NCBI RefSeq assembly: GCF_004193775.1
Contig: NC_041005.1
Location: 13,022,501-13,086,500 of the forward strand
Direction: 5' to 3'
DNA from: Glycine soja
Lineage: Eukaryota > Streptophyta > Magnoliopsida > Fabales > Fabaceae
DNA: 64,000 nucleotides
The notes under the pieces are model-generated. The model searched no databases and was not told the DNA's origin. It saw only the letters and a program-made list of their open reading frames with translations. Every line of letters begins with the position of its first letter. Within the stretch, counting starts at the first letter, position 1. Shown here one piece after another: positions 1-10,655 of this stretch. The position numbers were made by a program, and so were the translations under genes.

Positions 1-141
1 AGTAGGGAAGAAGAAAACAAACACACAAGAGTTTTTATACTAGTTCAGCAACAACCCGTGCCTACCTCCAGTCCCCAAGCGACCTGCGGTCCTTGGGATT
101 TCTTTCAACCTTGTAAAAATCCTTTTACAAGCAAAGATCCA

Positions 142-295
142 CAAGGGATGTACCCTCCCTTGTTCTCTTTGAAACCCTAGTGGATGTACCCTCCACTAGA
201 ATTGATCCACAAGAGATGTACCCTCTCTTGTTCTCAGTCAAACCCAAGTAGATGTACCCTCTACTTGTACCACAAAGGATGTACCCTCCAATGTG
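142..295. repeat. Array of five short hairpins with a shared core and different, covarying arms
   Basis: Five copies of a GATGTACCCTC core are each flanked by arms that pair with each other. Copy 1 (142-162) has arms CAAGGG/CCCTTG. Copy 2 (177-199) has CTAGTGG/CCACTAG. Copy 3 (210-230) has CAAGAG/CTCTTG. Copy 4 (245-267) has CAAGTAG/CTACTTG. Copy 5 (271-295) has the imperfect arms CACAAAGG/CCAATGTG. The arms differ between copies but stay complementary within each of the first four. Confidence 0.8.
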
Positions 296-449
296 TTAAG
301 ACAAAGATCTCAGGCTGTTACACCTTTGATACTTTGTGAATGGGGATACAAAAGAATTCTCAGGCGGTTAAACCTTTGAACGCTTTTGTATTAGGGAATG
401 GGAAGAATTAAAAGAATTCTTAGACTGTGTCGTTTTGAATTCTTTGACA

Positions 450-585
450 AGGGAGAAGGGAGACACAAAAGAATTCAGGCAGTTAGTCCTTCGTTCTTTT
501 GGAAAAGGGAGAAGAGAGACACAAAAAGAATTCAGGCGGTTAGTCCTTGGCGAATTCTTTTTGGCAAAGGGAGAAGAGAATGAAA
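450..585. repeat. Short tandem repeat, about 58-bp period
   Basis: The block GGGAGAAG-GAGACACAAAA-GAATTCAGGC-GTTAGTCCTT occurs near 450 and again near 508, with a third partial start near 569. A related GAATTCTCAGGC-GTT block sits near 355. It lies inside the LTR-like region. Confidence 0.7.
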
Positions 586-892
586 AGGATGAATAACACA
601 AGTTTTCAAGGTTTAGAAAACCAGAAAAATTCATAAAGCTTTTGGTACAAAGAAGAAGAAGAAGTTCAAAGAGATTCAAGGCTTGTAAAGGATTGTATGA
701 ATAAGTGTTTAAGATTGTTGTTCGAAAGATTGATTGAAAATGCAAAACAAAGCCTTGCTTTTATAGACTCTTCATGTCTGGCCAAGAAGGTCATTCAGAA
801 GAGTTATAACTTTTAGAAAAACTTAAAACCCATTTGAAAAAGTCAAAACCTTTTTGAAGAGTTACATCTTTTGATTTTTCAGAAACAGTCAC

Positions 893-1133
893 TGGTAATC
901 GATTACCAAATAAGTGTAATCGATTACACAAAGCTTTTGAGTGAAACAATGTGACTCTTCATTTTTAAATTTGAATTTCAACGTTCAAGGACACTGGTAA
1001 TCGATTACCAAAACATTGTAATCGATTACAGCCTTTTGAAAATATTTGGAACGTTGTAAATTCATTTTGAAAACTTTTTCAAACTCATTTTGCTACCGGT
1101 AATCGATTACAACAATATGGTAATCGATTACCA
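893..1133. repeat. Six GTAATCGATTAC palindromes
   Basis: The 12-bp palindrome GTAATCGATTAC occurs at about 895-906, 916-927, 997-1008, 1018-1029, 1099-1110 and 1120-1131. Three copies are extended to TGGTAATCGATTACCA (893-908, 995-1010, 1118-1133). They come in pairs about 21 bp apart, and the pairs are about 102 bp apart. They lie upstream of the minus-strand TATA-like box, so they are in the likely U3 region. Confidence 0.85.
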
Positions 1134-1204
1134 GAGAGTAAAAACTCTTAGGTAAAGGTTTTGTCAAAAACTCATGTGCTATTCAAAGTTTTGAAAAAAC
1201 TTTT

Positions 1205-1400
1205 TAATACTTATCTTGATTGAGTCTTTTCTTCATTCTTGAATCTTGATCTTGATTCTTGAGATCTTGAATCTTGAATCTTGATTCTTGATTGTAGACT
1301 TTCTTCTTGAGTCTTGAATTCTTCTTGATTCTTGAACTCTTGACTTGTTCTTGATTCACTTGAGTTGTTCTTTGATCTTTTGAGCTTTTTGTTCATCACC
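1205..1400. repeat. CTTGAAT/CTTGATT simple-sequence tract
   Basis: Irregular tandem copies of CTTGAATC, CTTGATT and CTTGAGT fill this stretch. The minus-strand ORF over it (Ser/Gln/Lys-rich) is a by-product of the repeat, not a supported gene. Confidence 0.75.
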
Positions 1401-1485
1401 TTTGTCATCATCTTTTGTTGTCATCATTGTTATCATCAAAACACCTTTGAATCATTGTTGATTCATCATGAAGCTTTGCTTCCAC

Positions 1486-2600
1486 AACTTGTTGAATGGA
1501 TATTGGATATGATTAAATACCTGCAGAATTAATGATTAATCAAGAAGGAATCCATCAATTCTTGGAAATGAGTTTGAGCTCTATGAATAAAATTATATCC
1601 TGACCAGGAAAATTAAATGAAAGAAGAAATGAGTTTCTTAAGTCATTATGAGTTAAATCAAAAGGGTTTGACAATAATATCATACTCTAGAGTTAACCCA
1701 GAGTTGTAAAGATGGAATAAATTATTACACTACTCTTATAATGGTTCTTGAAAGTAAAATGTTACTTCATGCTATCCGGACATTAAGCAGTGTTGCTAGA
1801 TGCCTACTTTGATTAGTATATTAATTTGATTGATATATTACCGGCTTAGTATTGAACCTACAAGGTCACACACAAACGAGTGTTCTAATCTCTGTTAAAG
1901 AAATTGTTTTAATATTTGATGATTAATTAAATTAGAGAATTTAATATGATCAAATGATTAATTGATTTCAAAAAGGTGGAATGTTATTATATTTTTGCTA
2001 GCACTGAGAATATAAATAATATGAAAGATTTGGTGAAAGAAGAGAAACAAACAAGTATGATTTTGTATTTGGAATTTGGGTTGAAAAGGCGGCTAAATAC
2101 AAGTTTGACTTGGTCAATTATTATTTCAATTTTAATTTCTAAATGGTTAGCAATAAAAGGTAACAAGAAATAACAATTCAATGATTTCTATCATCACCCA
2201 ATGACTCAAATCAAATGCACATTTAGTATTACAAATAGTCTAAGTTCAATAATCATGGTCTTCACAACTTGTGTTTCGCACTGGCCAACAATCCACAACT
2301 CCCATCCTCCCAAGTCAGATAAAATAATTTTCAAGTATTGCAACTATCAAAAAATTGCAAAGAACCAAATTTGGAATGCACAAAATGCAATTTAGAACAA
2401 CCAACACTCTAAAAATAGGCAATTAGAGAAGGTTGATTGTCAAAAAATACAGGAACTAGAAAGTATAAAATTGTATAATGTCAATCAGCCAACCCTCAAT
2501 CATTTTTCATTGAATACGCCTAGAAACAGTCCCCAATTAATCATCCTTGCATATAGGTTCAAAGCTTCTTTAATTTATAAGAGTTTCCTTAATAATTTTA
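1486..2600. other. AT-rich intergenic stretch, no gene seen
   Basis: I see no protein family, RNA gene or paired termini here. ORFs of 60-70 codons on both strands lack recognisable domains. Confidence 0.4.
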
Positions 2601-2678
2601 TACACTCTTGAAAATTTAAATCAGTAACAGATAATAAAACAAGAGAGAATATGATAACAGAATTATGGGGTAGCTTAC

Positions 2679-3340
2679 CTCAAACATTGCCATCTTATTA
2701 ACAAAAGTGTTTTCCACTTTATTAAGATGATTAATGCAATTATTGACACAATGGTTTACTTCTTCCTGCCTTTTGCTTATCAAAGCACTCATATCAACAT
2801 TTAAAAAAGGCTTATTGAAATTTTTCAATCAAACGGTCAACTATATGGAATTGAAAGTAAGCTTTATCAAGGAAAGAAATTACCACATGCTCATTTTATG
2901 CAAAACTAATATCAACGTTTAATAAATCAAACTGATGGAAAGAAAAATATAGGACTTAAGGTACAAATAATCAAAACCTGTAATACCTAGAAATATTCAA
3001 GTCATATGCATTTATGACTTATAAGACCAGAAGAGTGGTACAATAATTTGAACTAAAACCAGAAACAAAGAAATAATGTGAGACAAAAATCAGCTAGCCA
3101 AAGGGATACAACTTTCTGGTCCCAATTCTTATGCCATTTCGGTCATCAATAGTACTGGTATCAATAGTAAAAACAAACACTAAATTACTTGTTGCAGAAA
3201 AGGACCAGAAAGAACCTGAAGAGTAAAATTAACATAGTCTTGGATGGGGACAATCTTAGTTTGAACAACCTCATCCAATTCTCCGAGTTTCTGCCTCAGC
3301 ATCTCTGAAGCAAATTGCTCTGCACGCTTTTCCTCCTTTT
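2679..3340 (-). pseudogene. Broken paralog of the FAM136A/DUF842 gene (introns retained)
   Basis: Two coding exons matching the intact gene at 10656-12156 are readable on the minus strand. Exon 1 is about 3216-3338 and reads EEKRAEQFAS...VNFTLQ; exon 2 is about 2679-2813. The intron between them is also similar to intron 1 of the intact gene, so this is a DNA-level duplicate and not a processed copy. Damage: the start codon and 5'UTR intron are deleted, so 5'UTR-like sequence abuts exon 1. The exon 2 acceptor TTGCAG has become TTCAAT. The family's Cys pattern is partly lost (conserved CAYEC is missing; CVNNC is retained). The third exon is absent. The copia element at 3682-9186 separates it from the intact copy. 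Confidence 0.8.
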
Positions 3341-3681
3341 ATACTATTTCGTTTCAAACGTTTTAGAGTCCCCTTAACGGTTTAAACCCTTCACGGTTTT
3401 TTTCCTTGCCATAAAAAAAATAAGAAAGTTTTTAGCATAAAGAAAATATGGTAAAAGACTTATGAATGCATGTGATGTTGTAAAACTTCAAGTTTTGAAA
3501 GATGCAATGCATCATTTATTTATAACTAATTAACTATGCAACAAATTTTCCCATCACATGCCTTTGAGATTTCAACATTTGGAGTGTAGTTTTGATTAAT
3601 TTGATTTTGAGTTATTGAGTGAGATCAAAGAGACAGGGTCAAATGATGATTTGGGTTAAAGTGAGGAATTCTATAAGACTC

Positions 3682-4038
3682 CATTAATCATCCTAGTATA
3701 ACTTGAGTTAGTTGTTAGTTACCTAACTAACTAAGTTTGTTATAATTAGTTAAAGGTGGTTATATTAACCATCCTAGTATAACTTGAGTTAGTTGTTAGT
3801 TACCTAACTAACTAAGTCGGCTATAATTAGTTAGAGGTGGCTAGTTTTTTGTTATGGTAGTTATAGAGAATATATAAGCAATGAAAGATACTTTGTATTC
3901 AATTTTTGATATATGATAAACACAATTTCTGATTCATTTCTATGATTAGATATTCTTCCTATTCCAATAGCTTTCTTCATAAGCTATCTCTTTTTCTTCA
4001 TTTGAGTTCACCCATGGCATTCCTACATACCTTTATTA
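3682..4038 (+). repeat. 5' LTR of the copia element, with an internal 81-bp tandem repeat
   Basis: The LTR starts with two copies of an 81-bp unit (from 3683 and 3764) beginning ATTAA-CATCCTAG and containing GTTAGTTACCTAACTAAC. A TATA-like box (ATATATAAG) is near 3870. The edges lack the usual TG...CA dinucleotides, so the boundaries rest on LTR alignment plus the GACTC target duplication. Confidence 0.85.
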
Positions 4039-4050
4039 TGATATCAGAGC
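4039..4050 (+). promoter_or_regulatory. Primer binding site (initiator-Met tRNA type)
   Basis: TGATATCAGAGC directly follows the 5' LTR. It differs by one base from the common copia site TGGTATCAGAGC, which pairs with the 3' end of initiator methionine tRNA. Confidence 0.85.
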
Positions 4051-4143
4051 TCTTCAATTGAAGAACTTTGCTGCACTACTCTATCCTTCATCTTTCTGTT
4101 GTTTGTTTGTTCAGTCTTGTTAGTACTCTATTGATTCTTCAGG

Positions 4144-4905
4144 ATGAGTGAAAAACAAGATGAATCTCTCAGTGTTCATAGCCCTTACTACCTGCACCCT
4201 AGTGAAAATCCAGCAATCGCATTAGTTTCACCTCTTTTGGATCCAACGAATTACAATTCTTGGAGCAGATCATCCTTCACGACCCTGAGTGCGAAGAATA
4301 AAGTAGAATTTGCTGATGGTTGCCTTCCTCGATCAACCTCGAATCATAGATTGTACGCAGCTTGGAAAAAAGCGAATAACATGGTGGTTTCATGGCTTGT
4401 ACACTTAGTTGCAACTTCCATTCATCAAAGCATCTTATGGATGGACAACGCGGTTGATATCTGGAAAGATTTGAAAGCACGATACTCACAAGGTGATTTG
4501 CTTCGAATTTCTAATTTACAACACAAATTAGCTTCAATTAAACAAGGAGACATGAATATTACTGATTATTTTACAAAGCTGGGAACAATTTGGGATGAGC
4601 TTGAGAGTTATCAACCCAATCCTATGTGTAGAGATAATCACACAGTAGAAACATGTTATAAGAAAAATGGTTTTCCACCTAACTTCTTCTCCAATAGAGG
4701 AGGTGGAGGTAGAGGTTTTGGTAGAGGGGGGACAAGAGGCAAAAACACCAATGGTAAAGTTTGCACCCACTGTGGTATCATTAATCATACAGTGGATGAG
4801 TGTTATAAGAAGCATGGTTATCCACCTGGTCACAAATTCTATAAACCTCAAGGAGCTTCAGTTAATAACACTATTAAGGAAGAAGAAAATGTTTCAAGTT
4901 CATAG
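4144..4905 (+). CDS. Copia gag (nucleocapsid) protein
   Basis: A 253-residue frame begins 105 bp after the LTR. The N-terminus (SPYYLHPSENPA... then ALVSPLLDPTNYNSW) is typical of plant copia gag (Retrotran_gag_3 type). The middle is UBN2-like (IWKDLKARYSQGD...). A CCHC zinc knuckle, CTHCGIINHTVDEC, lies near residues 211-224 after a Gly/Arg-rich stretch. An earlier knuckle-like block near residues 160-175 has lost its first CxxC, so a small internal deletion is likely. Gag packages element RNA into virus-like particles. The frame closes with TAG before protease, so a gag-pol fusion is not made from this copy. Confidence 0.85.
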   Translation: MSEKQDESLSVHSPYYLHPSENPAIALVSPLLDPTNYNSWSRSSFTTLSAKNKVEFADGCLPRSTSNHRLYAAWKKANNMVVSWLVHLVATSIHQSILWMDNAVDIWKDLKARYSQGDLLRISNLQHKLASIKQGDMNITDYFTKLGTIWDELESYQPNPMCRDNHTVETCYKKNGFPPNFFSNRGGGGRGFGRGGTRGKNTNGKVCTHCGIINHTVDECYKKHGYPPGHKFYKPQGASVNNTIKEEENVSSS

Positions 4906-5094
4906 ACTAGTGATCATGGCCAAGACATTAAAATCACTTAGCAATAGTATCAAGCACTTAGGTCTTTGCTGGCTACCAACAATAACAGCTCTCATGGATC
5001 ACAGGTTAACTAGTTTGGTACAAGTTCTGCTCATACATCAACCATAGGTAATATATTATCCTTTGTTTGTAATATTCACAAGTTTGAAGTTGCA

Positions 5095-5427
5095 GCATGG
5101 ATTTTGGACTTTGGTACTACATATCATGTTGCATTCTCATTGACTTGTTATTCTACATACAGAGAAATAAATCCCATAGTAGTTTGCCTGCCTACTGGTC
5201 AACAAGTCATAGTCACACACTTTAGAACAGTCAAATTTATTGAGTTTTTACACTTAGAAGATGTGTTATACTTGCCATCTTTTAATTTCAATTTAATCTC
5301 TATATCAAAATTGTTTTCTGCATTGAATTGCAAGTTAACCTTCTTTCCTAATTCATGTTTGATTCAGGATATAAGCAGTCACCTGATGATTGGTACAATT
5401 GATGTAGTGGCACCACCTGCTCTGTAG
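5095..5427 (+). pseudogene. Copia protease region
   Basis: The translation reads AAWILDFGTTYHVA, matching the copia aspartic protease active site (usually DSGA-xxH), with Asp kept and Ser changed to Phe. It continues through DVLYLPSFNFNLISISKL, a conserved copia block. It runs into foreign sequence after MIGTI near 5402 and stops at 5425-5427. Active enzyme is unlikely. Confidence 0.8.
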
Positions 5428-5925
5428 ATGGAACCTTCGTAGAGCTACCACTTGAGAGAATCATTTTGGTCTTTTTGCCCTGGCCAAGGGCACACCATGT
5501 TCGAAAGAGATCCCTTAGACTCCATTCCTACCCCGTCTTCTTAGGATTTAGGTTGCAGCACAGTTTTATGTAGAACTGGCTATGATAGCAAAGAGCAGAA
5601 GAGAAGAAAGATATGTATTGTATATAATAAGATAATCGTTGAGAGCACTGCTAGAAAGATAAAGATGGCGATAAGAGATTCGTTTTGTCTTTCTTCACTT
5701 CTGATCTTTATCTATGACATTAACTTGAACTTTAAGACAAGTTTTATTCATAACTAAAAAGCAGATCGAAAGAAGCATAGGTACACTGAACACTAACCCA
5801 ATCCAGATGAAACTACTATTCTCAGAACCCGAATTCTCTTTTTTAGCGAATAAAGATTGAAGTCTCTCTTACACTTACTATATTTAAAATATTTCTAATT
5901 TATCATATGAAAGAAGGAGAAAGGG
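5403..5925. other. Unidentified ~0.5-kb insert within copia pol
   Basis: Copia coding sequence stops matching after about 5402 and resumes near 5925 (GLYKLRIPTADYV, the pre-integrase region). The sequence between is less AT-rich than its surroundings and does not read as copia. I saw no clear terminal repeats or target duplication. Organelle DNA or captured host sequence are possible, but I could not identify it. Confidence 0.55.
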
Positions 5926-8818
5926 GGTTGAAGGTTTGTACAAGCTTAGAATACCTACTGCCGATTATGTTCCCAAGGCTGACAACAATTTCATTTCTAT
6001 TAAGTCTGTGTTGTCTTGTAATAAAGAAGTCATTGATATTTGGCATTTTCGTTTGGGTCATCCTTCATATGATAGGATGCAATTGTTAAAACAAACTTAT
6101 CCTATGTTGACTTGTGATTAAACCTTTGTCTGTGACACTTGCCATAGAGTAAAACAGAGCAAACTTCCATTTCCTAATAGTGACTCCTATGCTTCTAGTC
6201 CTTTCTCTTTGATACATGTAGATATTTGGGGCCCTTGTGCCACAACTACTTTGAATGGACATAAGTATTTTCTTACAATTGTGGATGATCATACTAGATT
6301 TGTTTGGATTTTTATAATGGCTTCAAAATTTGAGACTCAAACTCATTTACAAGCCTTTGTTTCCTATGTTAAGAGGCAATTTAATACAAAAGTGAAAGCT
6401 ATTCGATCAGATAATGGTGCTGAGTTTATCATGAAACAGTTTTATCACAGTACTGGTATCATACGCCAGACTTCCTGTGTTGAAACCCCACAACAAAATG
6501 GAATAGTGGAGAGAAAACATCAGCATTTATTAAATGTTACTCGAGCCCTTCTTTTTTAGTCCAAGTTACCACCAATTTTTTGGTCTTTTGCTTTACAGCA
6601 TGTTGTTTTACTTATCAATTGTTTGCCAGCTCCATTTCTTAATAATATATCTCCTTTTGAAAAATTATATGGCACTGGATATGACATTTCTTCTTTAAAA
6701 GTCTTTGGTTGCTTGTGCTACACCAACACTCTCACTAATAACAGGAAAAAGCTTGATCCTAGAGCTTTTGCTTCTGTTTTCTTGGGCTTCAAGCCTCACA
6801 CTAAAGGGTATATTACCTTTGATCTTTCCTCTATAGTCATAATGGTATCTAGACATGTCATTTTCCATGAAGATTGTTTCCCTTATGCTTATCCTAGTGC
6901 CTCTTAATCTTTTCCCACATTTCCTGTACATTCCTATCCTACCATTTATGACCATGGTAAAGATTTGGTTTTTTCTTCGCCATCTTCACACTCTACTATC
7001 CTTGATAATTCTCAAATTCCTAACACTTCTATTGATCATTCACAATTGGATTCCTTAGACACTTCTTCTGATCCATCAAATTCACCAATTATTGTTGCTC
7101 CTAGAAGATCTAACAAGGAAAGAACCAGACCAAAGAAGTTTCAAGACTTTCACACTACATTCACATCAACTGTTGCTGGTCAATCCTCAGGTACTCGTTA
7201 TCCTTTAACCTCTGTTTTATCTTACAAAAATTTGTCTCCTACATACCATAGTTTTATAATGGTCACATCCTCTGAGACATAACCTAAGTCATTTAAAGAA
7301 GCTTCCCAATCAGACAAATGGATCAAAGCAATGAATGCTGAAATTGAGGCTTTAGAGGCTAATCATACTTGGATTTTGACTGACCTCCCTCCTAACAAAT
7401 CTGTTATTGGATGCAAATGGGTTTATAAAGTTAAACACAAGGCTTATGATGGGTTAGTAGAAAGATATAAGGCTAGGTTAGTAGCCAAGGGGTATACTCA
7501 GATTGAGGGTCAAGACTACCTTGATACTTTTTCCCCAGTGGGTAAGATAACTACTATGAGATTGTTACGTGCTATAGCTGCTGTTAACAACTGGCATTTA
7601 AAGCAATTAGATGTGAATAATGTCTTTTTGCCTGGAGACCTTAATGAAGAAGTTTACATGACTTTGCCTTCTGGTATGTACTCAACAAAATCTAATCAAG
7701 TTTGTAGATTACAGAGATCTTTGTATGGCCTTAAATAAGCCAATAGACAGTGGTATGCTCGATTTTCCATTTTCCTCATCTCACATGGCTATAGGCAATG
7801 TTCTTCTGATCATTCTTTGTTTATTAAGCAACATCTTTAGTCTTTTACTGCTTTACTGGTTTATGTAGATGATATTGTCTTGTTAGGCAATGATCTTCTA
7901 GAGATTAAGTCCATCACTCAACTTCTGGATGAAGTTTTTAATATCAAAGACCTTGGTGACTTAAATTTTTTTCTTGGATTTGAAGTGGCTCGCAGTAAAC
8001 AAGGGATCAATATTTGTCAAAGAAAAGATGTTCTTGATATATTGCATGATGCATGCATGTTAAGGAGCAAACTTGTCTCTACTCCAATTGATTATGTTGT
8101 AAGACAACACCAACAATCTAGTAGTCCACTTGATGATACAAAAGCTTCATCATATTGCAGGCTCATTGGTCGCCTTATTTACCTCACCAATACAAGGCTC
8201 GATGTTACATATGCAGTGCAACACTTAAGTCAATTTGTAGCTCATCCTTCTTCAACTCATCAACAAGCAGCCTATAGGATTCTTAGATACTTGAAAGCAG
8301 CACTAGGTTCTGGTGTATTTTTCTTTGCTTCTAGCATATTCCAACTCAAAGCATTTAGTGACTCTGACTGGGCAGGATGCATTTATACCAGGTGATCTAT
8401 CACTGATTACTCAGTTTATCTTGGTAGTTCCCTTATTTCTTGGAAATCCAAAAAGCAGGCCACAGTCTCTAGAAGTTCTTCCGAGGTTGAGTATTGTGCA
8501 CTAGCTAGTGCTACATGTGAATTACAATGGTTAACCCACTTGCTTCATGATTTTGGGATTGTCTACACTCGACCAACTCTTTTGTTTTGTGACAATCGCT
8601 CCGCTCTTCACATTGCTGCTAATCCTGTCTTTCATGAACACACAAAACATATTGAGATAGACTGTCACATTGTCTGAGAGAAACTACATTCAGGCCTTAT
8701 CAAGTTGCTGTCCATTGTTTCTGCTCAGCAACTTGTAGACATATATACTAAAGCACTTCTACTAAGCGCTTTCAATTTTCTTTAGTGCAAGTTGGGAATG
8801 TCAGACATACATCCTCGA
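5925..8818 (+). pseudogene. Copia pol: integrase, reverse transcriptase, RNase H
   Basis: Pre-integrase motif WHFRLGHPSYDRM is at about 6040-6075, lacking a fully intact zinc finger. The integrase core (6209-6559) shows DIWGP, SDNGAEF and QNGIVERKH, the D,D,E triad. Reverse transcriptase (7331-7738 and onward) shows [22 protein letters not shown] and YVDDIVL (near 7864). RNase H includes FSDSDWAGC, SSSEVEYCALA and CDNRSALHIAANPVFHEHTKHIEID. In-frame stops include 6119, 6557, 6905, 7280, 7736 and 8393. The reading frame is otherwise largely kept, so decay is mostly by point mutation. Confidence 0.9.
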
Positions 8819-8830
8819 GCTTGAGGGGGA

Positions 8831-9186
8831 TATTAACCATCCTAGTATAACTTGAGTTAGTTGTTAGTTACCTAACTAACTAAGTTTTTTATAATTAGTT
8901 AGAGTTGGTTATATTAACCATCATAGTATAACTTGAGTTAGTTGTTAGTTATCTAACTAACCAAGTCTGTTATAATTAGTTAGAGGTGGTTAGTTTATTG
9001 TTATGGTAGTTATAGAGAATATATAAGTAATAAAGATACTTTGTATTCAATTTTTGATATATGATAGACACAATTTCTGATTCATTTCTATGATAAGATA
9101 TTCTTCCTATTCCAATAATTTTCTTCACAAGCTATCTCGTCTTCTTCTTTTAAGTTCATCCATGACATTCCTACGTACCTTTATTA
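8831..9186 (+). repeat. 3' LTR of the copia element
   Basis: It matches the 5' LTR along its length, including the internal 81-bp tandem unit (from 8832 and 8913). Numerous substitutions and small indels separate the two LTRs, so the insertion is old. The GACTC target duplication follows at 9187-9191. Confidence 0.88.
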
Positions 9187-9191
9187 GACTC

Positions 9192-10640
9192 GGACGATCT
9201 CTATGGAATCCACACTATTGACATGCGCTCAATGCCTAATTGATTTGAGATGCACGCATGGACACTGGCTCCCATATTGGAGGAATTGCCAAAATACAAT
9301 AAGGACTCTGCTTTTGCCAAGTATAAAATACAGAGTTAAATTTTATAAAAACTATGATTTTGTAGCTTAAATTTGTTTTAAAAAAAAATTCACTATTAGC
9401 TCTTAAATAAAATTTTAACATTTTTAGTCTGTGTATTTTGTTTTTACTAATATTAACCTTTTCCGTATTTGTCATTAAGTAACAAAATTATCCCATAACT
9501 TAAGAGTCACGTTGTCATTGTTGGCTTAATGACATCACATCATTAAAAAGTTTAATGAAATAAATATGATAATTTTTTAACATTTTATTTTAATACCTCG
9601 TCAGCTGGTATACATAATTGTCTCATTTTTTTAATAATGTAACAAGTCACTAATGTTGTTATTATGTGATAATTAAAGTTAGTGAGATTAGAATCATTAA
9701 CAGAAGATAAAAGAAGTATGAAACCAAAAATCCCAAAAAAATTGTTTAAGGATTAAAAATAAAATTTACAAGAAGTTTAAGAAAAAAAATATAGGTTAGC
9801 CTGAAATGTATGGCATATCATGTAAACAATTCAAGTATGTGGTTTTCCCTCATTTTTTTAACACATCGATCATTAGTGGTTAGTAGTTTTATGCCAAAAA
9901 CACCCTAATTAAAGAAATGCTTTGTCGTACCAATGCACCATGCTTTAGAGGAGGTTGTACCTCTAGATAAGATTGTTCAAATGTTAATGAACCTCAAAGG
10001 TCAAAAATTGAGACATCACCGGAATCCCTACACTTACAAAACAGATAACTTTCACATTCTGGGACTAGTCACTGTTTTGAGCAATAGGTTTGTTGCAATT
10101 TTCTTATTCTAACATCAATGAAATTAAAGTATATTATCCTTAAATTATAATTTTTTTGTAAAATTCCTCATCAATTATTTTAAAATTTATTGAAGAATTT
10201 TTAATTTCATTTAAAAATTATGTTCAATTTTTTTAGTAACCATCATGATTCGGTGAGATCTCAAGGTTTAATTATAAGAAAAATGACAACCTCAAAAAAG
10301 AATTATAAAAAGAATCACAAAAATTATATAGAAAATGTTAGATGAAAAGAACACACTGAGAATTCAATTCTCCACATAATTTTGAAATGATTTTTTCACC
10401 TGTTTCATTCATGAAAAATTTAAATACAGATGTTTAGTTTAAGAAAAATATGAATGAAATAGGAAAAAGAATAGGTAAATTCAACAATAAGGATAAAGTA
10501 TGTAAATTTAGGAATGCATACATTAACTTTTCATAAATAATCAATCCAGATAAGATACAACCAAATAAATCAATGCTTTCACGGAGAGCAAAATTGTGTC
10601 TTTTACCCTCTCTTTTAAAAAGAAAAAAGAAATAATGTAG
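9192..10640. other. AT-rich intergenic stretch, no gene seen
   Basis: Long A/T runs and no recognisable protein motif. The right part holds the 3' flank of the minus-strand FAM136A gene. Confidence 0.4.
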
Positions 10641-10655
10641 GAAGCTTTCAACAAG

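Larger units (their letters stand above)
1..1485 (-). mobile_element. Partial LTR (or solo LTR) of a retrotransposon, minus orientation, cut by the window edge
   Basis: Non-coding, internally repetitive sequence with LTR character. On the minus strand a TATA-like box (TCTATAAAAGC) lies near 755-766. The GTAATCGATTAC palindromes lie upstream of it (U3 side) and the hairpin array downstream (R/U5 side). The minus-strand start is placed near 1485 (TGTGGAAGC) by eye. The other end is outside the window, so no target duplication can be tested. The palindrome-rich style resembles abundant soybean LTRs from memory; the family is not assigned. ORFs here are low-complexity chance frames. Confidence 0.5.
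3682..9186 (+). mobile_element. Ty1/copia LTR retrotransposon, decayed
   Basis: Two similar LTRs (3682-4038 and 8831-9186) are flanked by the 5-bp direct repeat GACTC (3677-3681 and 9187-9191). A primer binding site follows the 5' LTR, and a polypurine tract CTTGAGGGGGA precedes the 3' LTR. Internal order is gag, protease, integrase, reverse transcriptase, RNase H, which is the copia order. Multiple in-frame stops interrupt pol, and about 0.5 kb of unrelated sequence sits between protease and integrase. It cannot move by itself. Confidence 0.92.

Noticed and set aside
368..745. 125-codon minus-strand ORF in the left LTR region
   Set aside because: Composed of LTR tandem repeats and Ser/Phe-rich low-complexity sequence; no domain and part of a repetitive element.
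893..1133. Regularly spaced palindromes as a CRISPR-like array
   Set aside because: Repeats are 12-16 bp with uneven spacers and lie in a plant LTR; no cas genes and wrong kingdom.
9236..9475. 79-codon minus-strand ORF
   Set aside because: AT-rich, no recognisable domain, no splice or promoter context.
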